Source: Ruminiclostridium sp. (GTDB taxonomy: Bacteria; Bacillota; Clostridia; Oscillospirales; Ruminococcaceae). Taken from it: a stretch of DNA of 34,029 nucleotides. The stretch lies in the NCBI GenBank assembly GCA_024682455.1, contig JAIKZF010000079.1, positions 1 to 34,029 on the forward strand, read 5' to 3'. The number at the start of each line of letters is the position of its first letter. The first letter of the stretch is position 1. The notes beneath the pieces are model-generated. The model saw only the letters and a program-made list of their open reading frames with translations, was not told the DNA's origin and did not search any database. Below are positions 15,697 to 24,590 of the stretch, one piece after another. The position numbers and the translations under genes are program-made.

Positions 15697-17895
15697 ATGA
15701 CTAACGAACAATTAAGAGAGTACAAAACACAGCGCAGACGCAACACGCTGATAATGTTCGGACTGATATTTGCGGGTTTTCTGATAAACTACCTGCTCTT
15801 TACGCTTGTAAGCAGCCTCGGACTGCCGCTGTATCTTGACAATGTGGGCTCGGCGCTCGCAGCGGTGCTTGGCGGATATATGCCCGGCATACTTGCGGGC
15901 TTTATGACGAACATCGTCAATTCGCTGACCGAGCCGACGTCCATATACTACGGCATCATCACGGTCCTGATAGCTGCGGTCTCGGCGTTTTTTGAGAGCC
16001 GGGGCTGGCTTTCGTTAAAGAAGCCGCACATGGTGATCTCGTACATACTGATACTTACGCTGCTTGGCGGAGGCCTCGGTACGCTTTTGCCGTGGCTGCT
16101 GGACGGTCTTTCGTTCGAGAGCGAGTCGTTCGGCTCCGCGCTGCGTAACGCGGGTATCCGCAATCAGATGGCATCGCAGCTGTTCGGCAATCTGATAATG
16201 GACTTTCTTGACAAGTCGCTCACTACCGCTCTGGTGCTTATCGTGAAGGCTTTGATACCGAAGAACGTGAAGAAGATCCTCCGGTTCGACGGTATGCTTC
16301 AGGCTCCGCTGGACAAGGAGACCTCCGCTGAGGTAAAGGCTGTACGCTGCCGTGCCCTGTCCGTCCGCACGAAGATAATGACTCTCATCATCACAGCTCT
16401 TGTACTTATCGGTACAGCCGCTACAACGATAAGCTTCATACTGTTCAGCAATGTTACCGTCGAGCAGCAGAAGAAGCTCGTCAACGGAGTTGCCAACGTC
16501 GCCGCGAGCATCGTGGACGGCGACAGGATAGACGAGTTCATATCGCAGGGAAGAGCGGCTCCGGGCTACGCCGAGACGGAAAAACGCCTGTACGACCTGC
16601 GGGGCAGCGATGAAGATATACGCTTCATATTTGTATACAGGATAGAGCCGGACGGCTGCCACGTGGTGTTCGATCTTGATGATCCGCTGATACCAGCCGA
16701 TAAGCCCGGCGACATCGTGAACCTTGACACTTACGCCAAGCCCTATGAATTCGCTCTTATCGGGGGGGAAAAAATAGAGCCTATCGTTTCCGACGAGGAT
16801 AAGTTCGGCTGGCTGCTGACGGTTTATAATCCCATATATGACAGCAGCGGGAAAACCGCCGCATACGCCGTTGCCGAGGTCTCGATGAACGAGATCGGCG
16901 ATCATCAGCGCAACTTCATCACCGGAATGACCGCGCTGTATCTGCTGTTCTTTGTCGTGATATTCGCGATCGTCCTCTGGGTGGTCGAGCACCATATCGT
17001 TACCCCGACGAACTCAATGTCGATGGTCGTCAGCAAGTTCGCCTTCACCAACGACGACGAGCAGCTCAACGAGTGCGTTGATAAGGTAAAGGCTCTCGGC
17101 ATACGCACCGGAGACGAGATTGAGAACCTGTACAACGCCGTAGTCAAAATGGTATCCACCAGCGTCGCGCAGCTTGAGGATATCCGTCACAAGAGCGAGA
17201 CGATCACAAAGATGCAGAACGCGCTGATACTCGTCCTTGCGGACATAGTAGAGAGCCGTGACAAGAATACCGGCGACCATGTCCGCAAGACCGCCGCCTA
17301 CACGCGCATAATAATGAAGAAGATGAAGGAAAAGGGCTTCTACCCCGATCAGCTCACAGACAAGTTTATCGAGAGCGTCGGCAATATAGCTCCTATGCAC
17401 GATATAGGCAAGATAAAGGTGTCCGACATGATACTGAACAAGCCCGGACGACTTACCGACGAAGAGTTTGTGATCATGCAGACCCACACTACCTTCGGAC
17501 GCGATATCATTCAGGAGGTCATACAGCTCGTTCCGGAGTCTGACTATATGAATGAAGCCCTGAATGTTTCATACTACCACCACGAGAAATGGAACGGCAA
17601 GGGCTATCCCGAGGGCATAAAGGGCGAGGATATCCCGCTGTCCGCGCGGATAATGGCAGTCGCGGACGTGTTCGACGCTCTCGTTTCCAAGCGCAGCTAC
17701 AAGGAGCCGTTCTCATTCGAGCAGGCGTGCGATATTATCCGCGAGGGAGCGGGCTCGCACTTCGATCCGCTTGTTGCGGAGGCATTCCTTGACGCCGAGG
17801 ATGAGGCTCGCAAGATCGCCGAGTCCTTCGGTGATCTCACCGTCACCGCGTACGTTGAAGACACCCACGTTGACGACAGCGGCAAGGCACGCTGA
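15697..17895 (+). CDS. Membrane HD-GYP phosphodiesterase with ECF-S-like N-terminus
   Basis: Predicted to degrade cyclic di-GMP in response to an external signal. The 732-residue protein begins with five to six membrane segments (about 18-190) whose LPLYLDNVGSALAAVLGGYM and PGILAGFMTNIVNS stretches look like substrate-binding S components of ECF vitamin transporters. A further segment (about 226-252), an extracellular domain of about 150 residues (Cache-like, tentative) and a last segment (about 408-432) follow, then a linker helix and the HD-GYP domain: HDIGKIKVSDMILNKPGRL near 568 and GKGYPEGIKGEDIP near 635 with HHEKW before it. All HD-GYP metal-binding motifs are present. No HAMP motif is obvious. 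A second HD-GYP protein follows. Confidence 0.87.
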   Translation: MTNEQLREYKTQRRRNTLIMFGLIFAGFLINYLLFTLVSSLGLPLYLDNVGSALAAVLGGYMPGILAGFMTNIVNSLTEPTSIYYGIITVLIAAVSAFFESRGWLSLKKPHMVISYILILTLLGGGLGTLLPWLLDGLSFESESFGSALRNAGIRNQMASQLFGNLIMDFLDKSLTTALVLIVKALIPKNVKKILRFDGMLQAPLDKETSAEVKAVRCRALSVRTKIMTLIITALVLIGTAATTISFILFSNVTVEQQKKLVNGVANVAASIVDGDRIDEFISQGRAAPGYAETEKRLYDLRGSDEDIRFIFVYRIEPDGCHVVFDLDDPLIPADKPGDIVNLDTYAKPYEFALIGGEKIEPIVSDEDKFGWLLTVYNPIYDSSGKTAAYAVAEVSMNEIGDHQRNFITGMTALYLLFFVVIFAIVLWVVEHHIVTPTNSMSMVVSKFAFTNDDEQLNECVDKVKALGIRTGDEIENLYNAVVKMVSTSVAQLEDIRHKSETITKMQNALILVLADIVESRDKNTGDHVRKTAAYTRIIMKKMKEKGFYPDQLTDKFIESVGNIAPMHDIGKIKVSDMILNKPGRLTDEEFVIMQTHTTFGRDIIQEVIQLVPESDYMNEALNVSYYHHEKWNGKGYPEGIKGEDIPLSARIMAVADVFDALVSKRSYKEPFSFEQACDIIREGAGSHFDPLVAEAFLDAEDEARKIAESFGDLTVTAYVEDTHVDDSGKAR

Positions 17896-17954
17896 TAAAA
17901 TACTTTCCCTCGGAAAACGATTAACTATCTGTAATTTAGAAGCTGGTGTATCAG

Positions 17955-19418
17955 ATGAATGATTTAGTGATAAAAAAAGACAGCAGCGCTGTGCGCGCGC
18001 TGTCGTCACAGCTCTCGGAGAATTATATACCCGACGTGGCGCTGTGTCTCGACAAAGAGGCTTTCGGCTATGTCTACCGCTATATAATGAGAAGTGTCAT
18101 ACGCAACCGCCGTTCGATGTCCAAGATCATGCTGAATCTCACGAACGCGGAGGGCGCTGATGAGAGCAGGTGCGCGGAGCTCCGGGACAGCTTCGGCGAG
18201 CATATCGGTTCTTCGCTGAGAAAATCCGATATTTACATGAGAATTGATGAGAACAGCTATTTCATCATTCTTGTCGATATCCGCGAGGAATCGGTGGAAA
18301 AGGTATTGGATCATATCGTAAGAACATGGTACGAAAAAAATCCCAACGATATCATAGTGAACTGTGAGACCGAGTATGTCGGCAGCGGCGGAGAACACTC
18401 TCCCGGCAGCGGCCGCGTTAAGGTCGTGGTCGTTGACGACGATACCACGAACCTCAAAATGGCGGGACATATCCTCAGCAAGGGCGGCTTCTATGTTGCG
18501 GCTCTAAAGTCGGGGCAGGCTCTGCTGACTTATCTTGAGACCAATATTCCCGACCTTATACTGCTCGATATAAATATGCCCGGAATGGACGGCTTCGAGA
18601 CGATGAGGCACCTTAAGAGAATGGAGCGCGAGATCGCCGAGATACCGGTCATATTCCTGACCGGCGATGAGAGCTCAGACGCGGAGAGCACCTGCCTGTC
18701 GCTGGGAGCCATGGACTTCATCAAGAAGCCCTTCGTTCCCGATGTTCTCCTGCTTCGCGTAAGATCCACCATTGAGCTTATAACGCTGCAAAGATCGCTG
18801 AGCCGCGAGGTCGAGAAGAAGACACTGGCGAACCGCGAGCTGTTCCTGCACGTAGTAAAATCCCTCGCCGACGCTATCGACGCGAAGGATACATACACGA
18901 ACGGTCATTCCGGCAGAGTCGCCGAATACTCGCGCGAGATAGCCATGCGCGCGGGCTATACCGAGCAGGCGCAGGACAATATTTACATGATAGGTCTGCT
19001 GCACGACGTAGGCAAGATAGGCGTACCGGACGCTGTCATAAACAAGCCCGCCCGTCTTACAGACGAGGAGTTCGAGCTGATAAAGACCCACCCGGTCAAG
19101 GGAGCGCGCATACTGGAGAACATCAAGGAGATGCCCAAGCTCTCCGTGGGAGCACGCTGGCATCACGAGCGCTACGGCGGCGGAGGCTATCCCGACGGGC
19201 TCTCGGGCGAGGACATACCCGAGGAGGCGCGCATAATCGCCGTTGCGGACGCCTACGACGCTATGACCAGCCGCCGCAGCTACCGTGATGTACTGCCGCA
19301 GGAGAAGGTGCGCGCGGAGATAGAAAAAGGCCGCGGCACTCAGTTCGACCCGCGATTTGCCGATATAATGCTCAATATGATCGACGAGGATGTCGGGTAT
19401 GACATGAAAGAGAAATAA
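17955..19418 (+). CDS. Response regulator with degenerate GGDEF, REC and HD-GYP domains
   Basis: Soluble c-di-GMP phosphodiesterase under phosphorylation control. I chose ATG 17955, which has GGTG six bases upstream, over the in-frame GTG at 17946. Residues about 15-140 resemble a GGDEF domain (SSLRKSDIYMRIDENSYFII) in which the GGDEF signature has become IDENS, so it should not make c-di-GMP. REC spans about 155-280 with acidic pocket VVVDDD, phosphoacceptor Asp205 in LLDINMPGMDG and lysine in IKKPF. HD-GYP follows with NGHSGRVAEYS, HDVGKIGVPDAVINKPARL at 350 and GGGYPDGLSGEDIP at 411. No histidine kinase is encoded nearby; a partner must be elsewhere. It lies 59 bases after the membrane HD-GYP gene. 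Confidence 0.9.
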   Translation: MNDLVIKKDSSAVRALSSQLSENYIPDVALCLDKEAFGYVYRYIMRSVIRNRRSMSKIMLNLTNAEGADESRCAELRDSFGEHIGSSLRKSDIYMRIDENSYFIILVDIREESVEKVLDHIVRTWYEKNPNDIIVNCETEYVGSGGEHSPGSGRVKVVVVDDDTTNLKMAGHILSKGGFYVAALKSGQALLTYLETNIPDLILLDINMPGMDGFETMRHLKRMEREIAEIPVIFLTGDESSDAESTCLSLGAMDFIKKPFVPDVLLLRVRSTIELITLQRSLSREVEKKTLANRELFLHVVKSLADAIDAKDTYTNGHSGRVAEYSREIAMRAGYTEQAQDNIYMIGLLHDVGKIGVPDAVINKPARLTDEEFELIKTHPVKGARILENIKEMPKLSVGARWHHERYGGGGYPDGLSGEDIPEEARIIAVADAYDAMTSRRSYRDVLPQEKVRAEIEKGRGTQFDPRFADIMLNMIDEDVGYDMKEK

Positions 19419-19430
19419 AAGAAACATTTT

Positions 19431-19595
19431 GGAAGTTTTCTTTTGTATGCGCCGCCTCCTTGCGGCGCTTTGGAAAACTTCCTTATGACATTCGTGTCAT
19501 CTGGAAGTTTTTTTGTATGCGCCGCTTCGGAAAACTTCCTTATGACATCCATGTCATTGCGTGCCTTTCTTCGCAGCCGGCGAAGAAAGGCACGC
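19431..19595. repeat. Array of stem-loops, two repeat units plus a 16-bp hairpin
   Basis: Unit 1 (19431-19500) has an outer stem GGAAGTTTTC/GAAAACTTCC, an inner stem GCGCCGC/GCGGCGC and a trailing hairpin ATGACA-TTCG-TGTCAT. Unit 2 (19503-19557) repeats this but lacks the right inner arm; its trailing hairpin is ATGACA-TCCA-TGTCAT. A third, separate hairpin pairs GCGTGCCTTTCTTCGC (19559-19574) with its complement at 19580-19595, a perfect 16-bp stem. The array fills the gap between the response regulator and the MATE gene. No strong T-run follows the last stem, so a simple terminator role is doubtful. Confidence 0.75.
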
Positions 19596-19621
19596 GTCTG
19601 TGGAATATACGGAGATAAGAA

Positions 19622-21022
19622 ATGGAACAAAAGAAAAAAGGATCCCGCCTTTTCGGATCCGGCAGATTTTACGGCAAGGCTCTCGCAATAGCTGTGCCTA
19701 TCATGATACAGCAGCTGTTCGAGAGCCTTGTTTCGCTTATAGACAATTTTATGGTGTCGGGACTCGGAGATGTCTCGATGTCCGGAGTCAATGTCGCCGG
19801 TCAGGTGCTTTTCGTGTTCATGGTCTACATCAACGCGATATGCATGGCGGGCGGGATATTTATGACGCAGTTTTTCGGCGCCAAGGACCCCGACGGCATG
19901 AAGCAGGCGTTCCTGTTCAAGCTGATAATGGGCTTCGCGGCGTTCGTGCCCTTTGTGCTGGTGTGTCTTGTATTCCCGAGAGAAACGCTGTCTGTGATGC
20001 TGATAGGCAATACGGAAGCGGACGTTATACTCGACGAAGCTGTGAAGTACATCAACATCATGTTCTTCATGGGGATACCGATGACAATGTCCATGTGCAT
20101 AGCGAGCTCCCTGCGCGATATGGGCAGGGTCATGACTCCGCTGGTCGTGACCGTGTCGGCGGCGCTGGTCAACACTCTGTTCAACTGGCTGCTGATCTAC
20201 GGGAACCTGGGCTTTCCCGCTCTCGGCGTGCGCGGAGCTGCTCTGGCGACCGTCATCGCGCGTACGCTGGAGTTCATTATTTTCATTGTGATCTATATTG
20301 CAGCGAAGCCGGAATTCGCCGTGGGACTGAAGCAGCTTTTCCGGGTCAACGGCAGACTGTTCGCGCTGATACTGAAAAAGGGCTCGCTGGTGCTGTTCTG
20401 TGAGATGATCTGGATACTGTCCGAGACGGTAACTACCGCGATATACAACGGGCGCGGAGGTGCCGAGGTAGTGTCCGGAATGGCTTCAAGCTTTACGATA
20501 GCGAACCTGTTCTTTGTGGCGTTCGGAGGCATATATTCCGCGACCGGAGTTATACTCGGCAGGACGCTCGGAGAAGGAAAGCTGGAGCAGGCGCGGCGTG
20601 AAAAGACATGGCTCCTGTCGGGCGCGGCGGTGTTCGGAGTGATAATGGCTTTATTCGGCTTCGCGACCACGCTTATAGTCCCGCTCGTATTCGGCAGGCT
20701 CAGCGAGGGAGCTGTCGGGATATGCCGCAATATGGTGATACTGATGTCGTGCTTCATGCCGGTCTGGGTATATCTGAACGCGCAGATCGCGGTCTCCCGC
20801 GCGGGGGGAGACACCAGAATGGGCGCGTACGCGGATTCTGCTATAACTCTTATCATTATGATACCCATGGTATTCATACTTGGATTCTGCACGGACATAG
20901 GACCCGTGGAGATGTATTTTGCCGTGAAGCTGCTGGATCTCGTAAAGATCGTGATATTCCACTTCTGGCTCAAACGTGAGCTGTGGCTGAAAAATCTCAC
21001 GGTCACAACTGAAAACGAATAA
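19622..21022 (+). CDS. MATE family multidrug/Na+ efflux transporter
   Basis: The 466-residue inner-membrane protein has about twelve hydrophobic segments in two similar halves and typical MATE sequences: LAIAVPIMIQQLFESLVSLI (22-41), IDNFMVSGLGDVSMSGVNVA and a long hydrophobic C-terminal half with SGMASSFTIANLFFVAFGGI. MATE proteins export organic cations or drugs in exchange for Na+ or H+; the substrate here is unknown. The ATG directly follows GGAGATAAGA. The gene is followed by a good terminator at 21032-21062 and is convergent with rlmN. Confidence 0.94.
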   Translation: MEQKKKGSRLFGSGRFYGKALAIAVPIMIQQLFESLVSLIDNFMVSGLGDVSMSGVNVAGQVLFVFMVYINAICMAGGIFMTQFFGAKDPDGMKQAFLFKLIMGFAAFVPFVLVCLVFPRETLSVMLIGNTEADVILDEAVKYINIMFFMGIPMTMSMCIASSLRDMGRVMTPLVVTVSAALVNTLFNWLLIYGNLGFPALGVRGAALATVIARTLEFIIFIVIYIAAKPEFAVGLKQLFRVNGRLFALILKKGSLVLFCEMIWILSETVTTAIYNGRGGAEVVSGMASSFTIANLFFVAFGGIYSATGVILGRTLGEGKLEQARREKTWLLSGAAVFGVIMALFGFATTLIVPLVFGRLSEGAVGICRNMVILMSCFMPVWVYLNAQIAVSRAGGDTRMGAYADSAITLIIMIPMVFILGFCTDIGPVEMYFAVKLLDLVKIVIFHFWLKRELWLKNLTVTTENE

Positions 21023-21031
21023 AACAAAAAT

Positions 21032-21062
21032 ACTCCGTCATTTTGTTTGACGGAGTTTTTTT
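21032..21062 (+). terminator. Rho-independent terminator after the MATE gene
   Basis: A perfect 9-bp stem ACTCCGTCA/TGACGGAGT (21032-21040 with 21048-21056) runs straight into seven T residues. On the other strand the stem is followed by TATTTTTGTTTTATT, so it can also end the convergent rlmN transcript. Confidence 0.9.
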
Positions 21063-21079
21063 GATTCGTCAGAGTTATA

Positions 21080-22099
21080 TCAGCCCCCGAGCGAAGCTGC
21101 TCTGAGCTGCCCGCAGGCGGCGTTTACCGAGGCTCCGAGCTCGCGGCGCATTGTGACGCCTATGCCGTGCTTTTTGAGGATATCGTAGAAGCTCATTATT
21201 CGCTCGTGTGGGCTGCACGAAAACGGAGAGCCGTCCGTGGGATTGTATCTGATGATGTTCACGTAGCAGTTCAGACCGGAGATAAGCTCCGCGAGCCTTG
21301 CCGCGCATTCGTCGCTGTCATTCACGCCGTCGAGCATAACATACTCGAAGGTCACGCGGCGGTTGTTCTTTTCGGAATAATACCGCGCAGCCGCTATTAT
21401 ATCGTTCAGCGCGTATTTGTTCGCCGACGGCATTATCGTCCTTCGCAGAGCGTCGTCCGGAGCGTGCAGGCTTACGGCGAGATTTACCGGAGCGGAGCTG
21501 TCCGCGAGCTTGTATATCCCCGGAACAAGTCCGCAGGTGGAGAGAGTGATGTGCTTTATCCCGATATCAAAGCCCTTGGGATACTGAGCTATGTCGATGA
21601 AGTCCAGCACGTTCGCGAGGTTTTCGAGAGGCTCGCCTATGCCCATTACGGAAATGCCGCCGAGCCTTGTGCCGATGTCGCGGCGTATGTGGATGAGCTG
21701 ACCGACCATTTCCGATACAGTCAGGTCGCGTACCTTTTTCAGCCTGCCGCTTGCGCAGAAACGGCAGCCCATATTGCAGCCGACCTGCGTGGATACGCAC
21801 ACATTATATCCGAACTCATGCTTCATCAGCACCGACTCTATCGTATTGCCGTCCGACAGCCTGAACAGGTACTTGTCGGCAGTCTCCGAAACGAGCTTTT
21901 CGATACATTCGGGTCCCCCGAAGGAGAAGTTTTCCGCGAGAGTACAAAGTGTTTCCTGCTTAAGAGGCAGCCCGTCAAAGCTCCTTGCAAGCTCTCCGTA
22001 AACGGCAGGGAAGATGATATCCGCGCGCGAGGGCTTCTCGCCGAGCTCCGTCAGTTTATCTGCAAGCTTTTTCAGCGTGAGACCGTAGATGTCAGTCAT
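21080..22099 (-). CDS. rlmN: Dual-specificity 23S rRNA/tRNA adenine-C2 methyltransferase
   Basis: Radical-SAM enzyme that methylates A2503 of 23S rRNA and A37 of some tRNAs. From ATG 22099 the product has 339 residues, with the iron-sulfur motif CNMGCRFC (Cys108, 112, 115), preceded by VCVSTQVG, and the methyl-accepting C-terminal cysteine in NAACGQLR (Cys329). I chose ATG 22099 because GGTGA sits five bases upstream; a GTG nine bases earlier is the alternative. The start overlaps the last codons of the exonuclease gene, indicating coupling. Third gene of the citrate synthase-exonuclease-rlmN operon. Confidence 0.96.
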   Translation of the reverse strand: MTDIYGLTLKKLADKLTELGEKPSRADIIFPAVYGELARSFDGLPLKQETLCTLAENFSFGGPECIEKLVSETADKYLFRLSDGNTIESVLMKHEFGYNVCVSTQVGCNMGCRFCASGRLKKVRDLTVSEMVGQLIHIRRDIGTRLGGISVMGIGEPLENLANVLDFIDIAQYPKGFDIGIKHITLSTCGLVPGIYKLADSSAPVNLAVSLHAPDDALRRTIMPSANKYALNDIIAAARYYSEKNNRRVTFEYVMLDGVNDSDECAARLAELISGLNCYVNIIRYNPTDGSPFSCSPHERIMSFYDILKKHGIGVTMRRELGASVNAACGQLRAASLGG

Positions 22100-23039
22100 T
22101 GCGTTCACCGGACATTTTCTTGCGGGTCTCGCGTATGCGGGCGTTGCGCGCCTTTATGCGAAGGCGGTTCTTGTATATCTTTTCAAATTCCTCGTTCATC
22201 TCAAAGCACGATACTGACAGGAGACCGCTTTTCAGCTCGTATCTGATGAAAACAGCCTCGTGATCTTCACAGCCCGCAGCCGCTATAAAGGAGCATTTCC
22301 CGTGCCGGACGAGCTCGGCTCCCGAGTAGTCTATGCCGCACGCGGGGCAGCATAAGTGGACTTTTCTGCATACGTCTGCGAGACCTGCCGGCTTGATGTT
22401 CGTTTCCACATTCGCCGTGCAGATCGGAGTATAGTTCTCCCAAGGCTGGACAACGGTCTTTGAGGGCTTGACGACTATGCGCTTTGAATAGTCGGCGATG
22501 CCCTTTTCAAGATCCAGCTTTTCGGCGATCAGGTATGTCATATACGCGTCGTTCAGCGCGTCGTGAGCCTTGATCTCGTCTGTGATGCCGAGGTTCTCCA
22601 GCGCGGTCTTAAGTCCTATCTGCGCCTGCTGCGAGCCCGTCTGAGCCGAGTAGATGCGCTGCAGGTTATAGTGTACGGGAAGAGCGATGCCGTCAATTCC
22701 GTGGAACGCGAGATTGTCGCGCATTATCGGCATATCGTCGTCTCCCCATGTTATAAGCACGGTGTCGGGCGAGAAATACTCCGCCATTATGCCTATCGCC
22801 TCGGCAAAGGTCATGCCCTTGTTGATATCCGACTGCTTTATGCCGGTCAGTGTGCTGACATAGGGGTTCATTCTCTTGTAGCACACGGGACGTATCATAA
22901 GCTCGATCTTGTCCGTTATCCTGTTTTCGTCATCGGTCACGATGAAGCCTATCTGTATGATCTCTCCGTGAGGCAGCAGCTTTGACGCGGGCGAGTTCGT
23001 GGGCTGGTTCCATTCGAGATCGAATATTATCTTCTTCAT
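22092..23039 (-). CDS. DEDDh 3'-5' exonuclease domain protein (KapD-like)
   Basis: The 315-residue protein has an N-terminal RNase T/exonuclease domain: FDLEWNQP (first Asp-x-Glu, residues 6-8), TWGDDDMPIMRDNLAF (second Asp, near 97-112) and AHDALNDAYMTYLIAEKL (His and last Asp, near 158-163), so the DEDDh set appears intact. It resembles the KapD/ERI-1-like group rather than DnaQ of the replisome. The C-terminal third has HLCCPACG and later Cys residues (about 229-256), possibly a zinc knuckle, and a very basic tail (RLRIKARNARIRETRKK). A role in RNA or DNA 3'-end trimming is inferred. Only two bases separate it from the citrate synthase stop, and it overlaps rlmN. Confidence 0.85.
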   Translation of the reverse strand: MKKIIFDLEWNQPTNSPASKLLPHGEIIQIGFIVTDDENRITDKIELMIRPVCYKRMNPYVSTLTGIKQSDINKGMTFAEAIGIMAEYFSPDTVLITWGDDDMPIMRDNLAFHGIDGIALPVHYNLQRIYSAQTGSQQAQIGLKTALENLGITDEIKAHDALNDAYMTYLIAEKLDLEKGIADYSKRIVVKPSKTVVQPWENYTPICTANVETNIKPAGLADVCRKVHLCCPACGIDYSGAELVRHGKCSFIAAAGCEDHEAVFIRYELKSGLLSVSCFEMNEEFEKIYKNRLRIKARNARIRETRKKMSGERND

Positions 23040-23041
23040 TC

Positions 23042-24436
23042 TTACTTTCTTTCTTCAAGCGGTATGTAGTCAAGGTGCTCCGCGACGTACTTGTAGGCGG
23101 GGCGTATTATCTTTCCGTTGTTTATGATCTCCTCAAGACGGTGCGCCGACCAGCCGGCTATTCTCGATATAGCGAATATCGGCGTGAAAAGCTCCTCGGG
23201 TATGCGCAGCATATCGTAAACGAAGCCGCTGTAAAAATCGACGTTCGCGCAGATCGGCTTGAAGAGGTGCCGCTTCTCCGCGATGACTTCCTTGGCAATG
23301 CGCTCGACGCGGTTGTAGAACTTGAATTCGGCGGTCCTGCCCTTTTCCTCGGCGAGCTTCTTCGCGTAGTCCTTAAGTATCAGCTCTCTCGGGTCGGAGC
23401 GCGTATATACGGCGTGTCCTATGCCGTATACAAGGCCGGTCTTGTCGAAGGCCTGCTTGTCCACAATTTTAGAGACATATTCGCGTATGGCGTTCTCGTT
23501 GTTCCAGTCGAGAACGTGCAGCTTGATATCCTCCAGCATATGTTTGGCTTTGAGGTTCGCGCCGCCGTGCCGGAAGCCCTTAAGCGACGCGATCGCAGCC
23601 GCCATTGCCGAGTATGTGTCGGTACCGGAGGAGGTGACGACGTGGGTCGTGAATGTTGAGTTGTTTCCGCCTCCGTGCTCAGCGTGTATGACCAGAGCGA
23701 CATCGAGCACGCTTGCTTCAAGAGGCGTGAACTCGCCGTTTTCGCGCAGCATATAGAGGATATTCTCCGCCGTAGAGTATTCGGGCTTAGGGTTGCGGAT
23801 CATAAGGCTCTCGTGCAGCTTGAAGTGCTTGTATGCGCAGTAGGCGTACACGGATATCAGCGGCATCTTCGCGATTATCTGTATGGACTGGCGCAGCACG
23901 TTGCGCGCGGAGATGTCCTCGGGGTCGTCATCGTAGGAGTACAGCGTGAGGACGCTCTTCTGGAGCGCGTTCATTATGTTGGAGCTCGGAGCCTTCATAA
24001 TAACGTCGCGTGTAAAGTTGTTCGACAGGCTCTGGTATGTGCTGATGAGGCTGTCGAACTGCTCAAGCTGCTCGGCATTCGGGAGCTTGCCGAACAGCAG
24101 CAGGTACGTGGCTTCCTCGAAGCTGTGACGTCTGCCCTCCGCGCCCTTTATGAGGTCGACGATATTGTAGTTGTGATAGAAAAGCTTTCCGTCACAGGGT
24201 ATTTTCTTGCCGTCGACGATATCGTATGACACCACATCGGATATCTCTGTGAGTCCGGCGAGCACGCCCTTGCCGCTGCTGTCGCGGAGTCCGCGCTTTA
24301 CGTCGTATTCCACGTACAGAGACAGATCTATCGTACCCTTGCTGAGATTATTGTCATAAAGCTCCTCAAGTATCTTTTTCTGACTGTCCTTGGGGCTTAC
24401 TATTTCCTTGTCGGTCGATCTTTCAACGATTGTCAT
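23042..24436 (-). CDS. gltA: Citrate synthase (Si-type family)
   Basis: Condenses oxaloacetate with acetyl-CoA. The 464-residue protein shows the citrate synthase core: VALVIHAEHGGGNNSTFTTH, then FRHGGANLKAKHML (catalytic His near 286) and GIGHAVYTRSDPRE (substrate-binding His near 338), then CANVDFYSGFVYDML with the catalytic Asp. An N-terminal extension of about 60 residues carries GLTEISDVVSYDI. A 2-methylcitrate synthase cannot be excluded. AAAGGAGAT lies ahead of the ATG. It heads an operon with the exonuclease and rlmN genes. Its presence alongside a Re-type candidate 7 kb away is unusual. Confidence 0.95.
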   Translation of the reverse strand: MTIVERSTDKEIVSPKDSQKKILEELYDNNLSKGTIDLSLYVEYDVKRGLRDSSGKGVLAGLTEISDVVSYDIVDGKKIPCDGKLFYHNYNIVDLIKGAEGRRHSFEEATYLLLFGKLPNAEQLEQFDSLISTYQSLSNNFTRDVIMKAPSSNIMNALQKSVLTLYSYDDDPEDISARNVLRQSIQIIAKMPLISVYAYCAYKHFKLHESLMIRNPKPEYSTAENILYMLRENGEFTPLEASVLDVALVIHAEHGGGNNSTFTTHVVTSSGTDTYSAMAAAIASLKGFRHGGANLKAKHMLEDIKLHVLDWNNENAIREYVSKIVDKQAFDKTGLVYGIGHAVYTRSDPRELILKDYAKKLAEEKGRTAEFKFYNRVERIAKEVIAEKRHLFKPICANVDFYSGFVYDMLRIPEELFTPIFAISRIAGWSAHRLEEIINNGKIIRPAYKYVAEHLDYIPLEERK

Positions 24437-24472
24437 GAAACGATCTCCTTTCCGTAAACATTATACACAATC

Positions 24473-24501
24473 ATTATAAACCAAATCCGGACAATAATCA
24501 A
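24473..24501 (-). promoter_or_regulatory. Likely sigma-A promoter of the citrate synthase operon
   Basis: On the minus strand TTGATT (24501-24496) is followed after 17 bases by TATAAT (24478-24473). A second TATAAT at 24465-24460 lacks a matching -35 box. Transcription would start close to the ribosome binding site of the gene that begins at 24436. Confidence 0.6.
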
Positions 24502-24590
24502 GACACATATCGGAATGTTGTTGATACTGCCTGTTTCGGGCGTTATATAAGCAGGCGATATAGTCACAATGCACAAGAGAACTGTTCCGC

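Noticed and set aside
14236-15711. 491-codon minus-strand open frame opposite the Re-citrate synthase-like gene
   Set aside because: It covers almost exactly the real gene in the antisense frame, a known effect of GC-rich codon use; its translation is rich in Arg, His and Val with no recognisable domain.
19340-19691. Short open frames on both strands with internally repeated peptides
   Set aside because: They translate the stem-loop repeat units; the repeated peptides follow the DNA repeat, and no start has a ribosome binding site.
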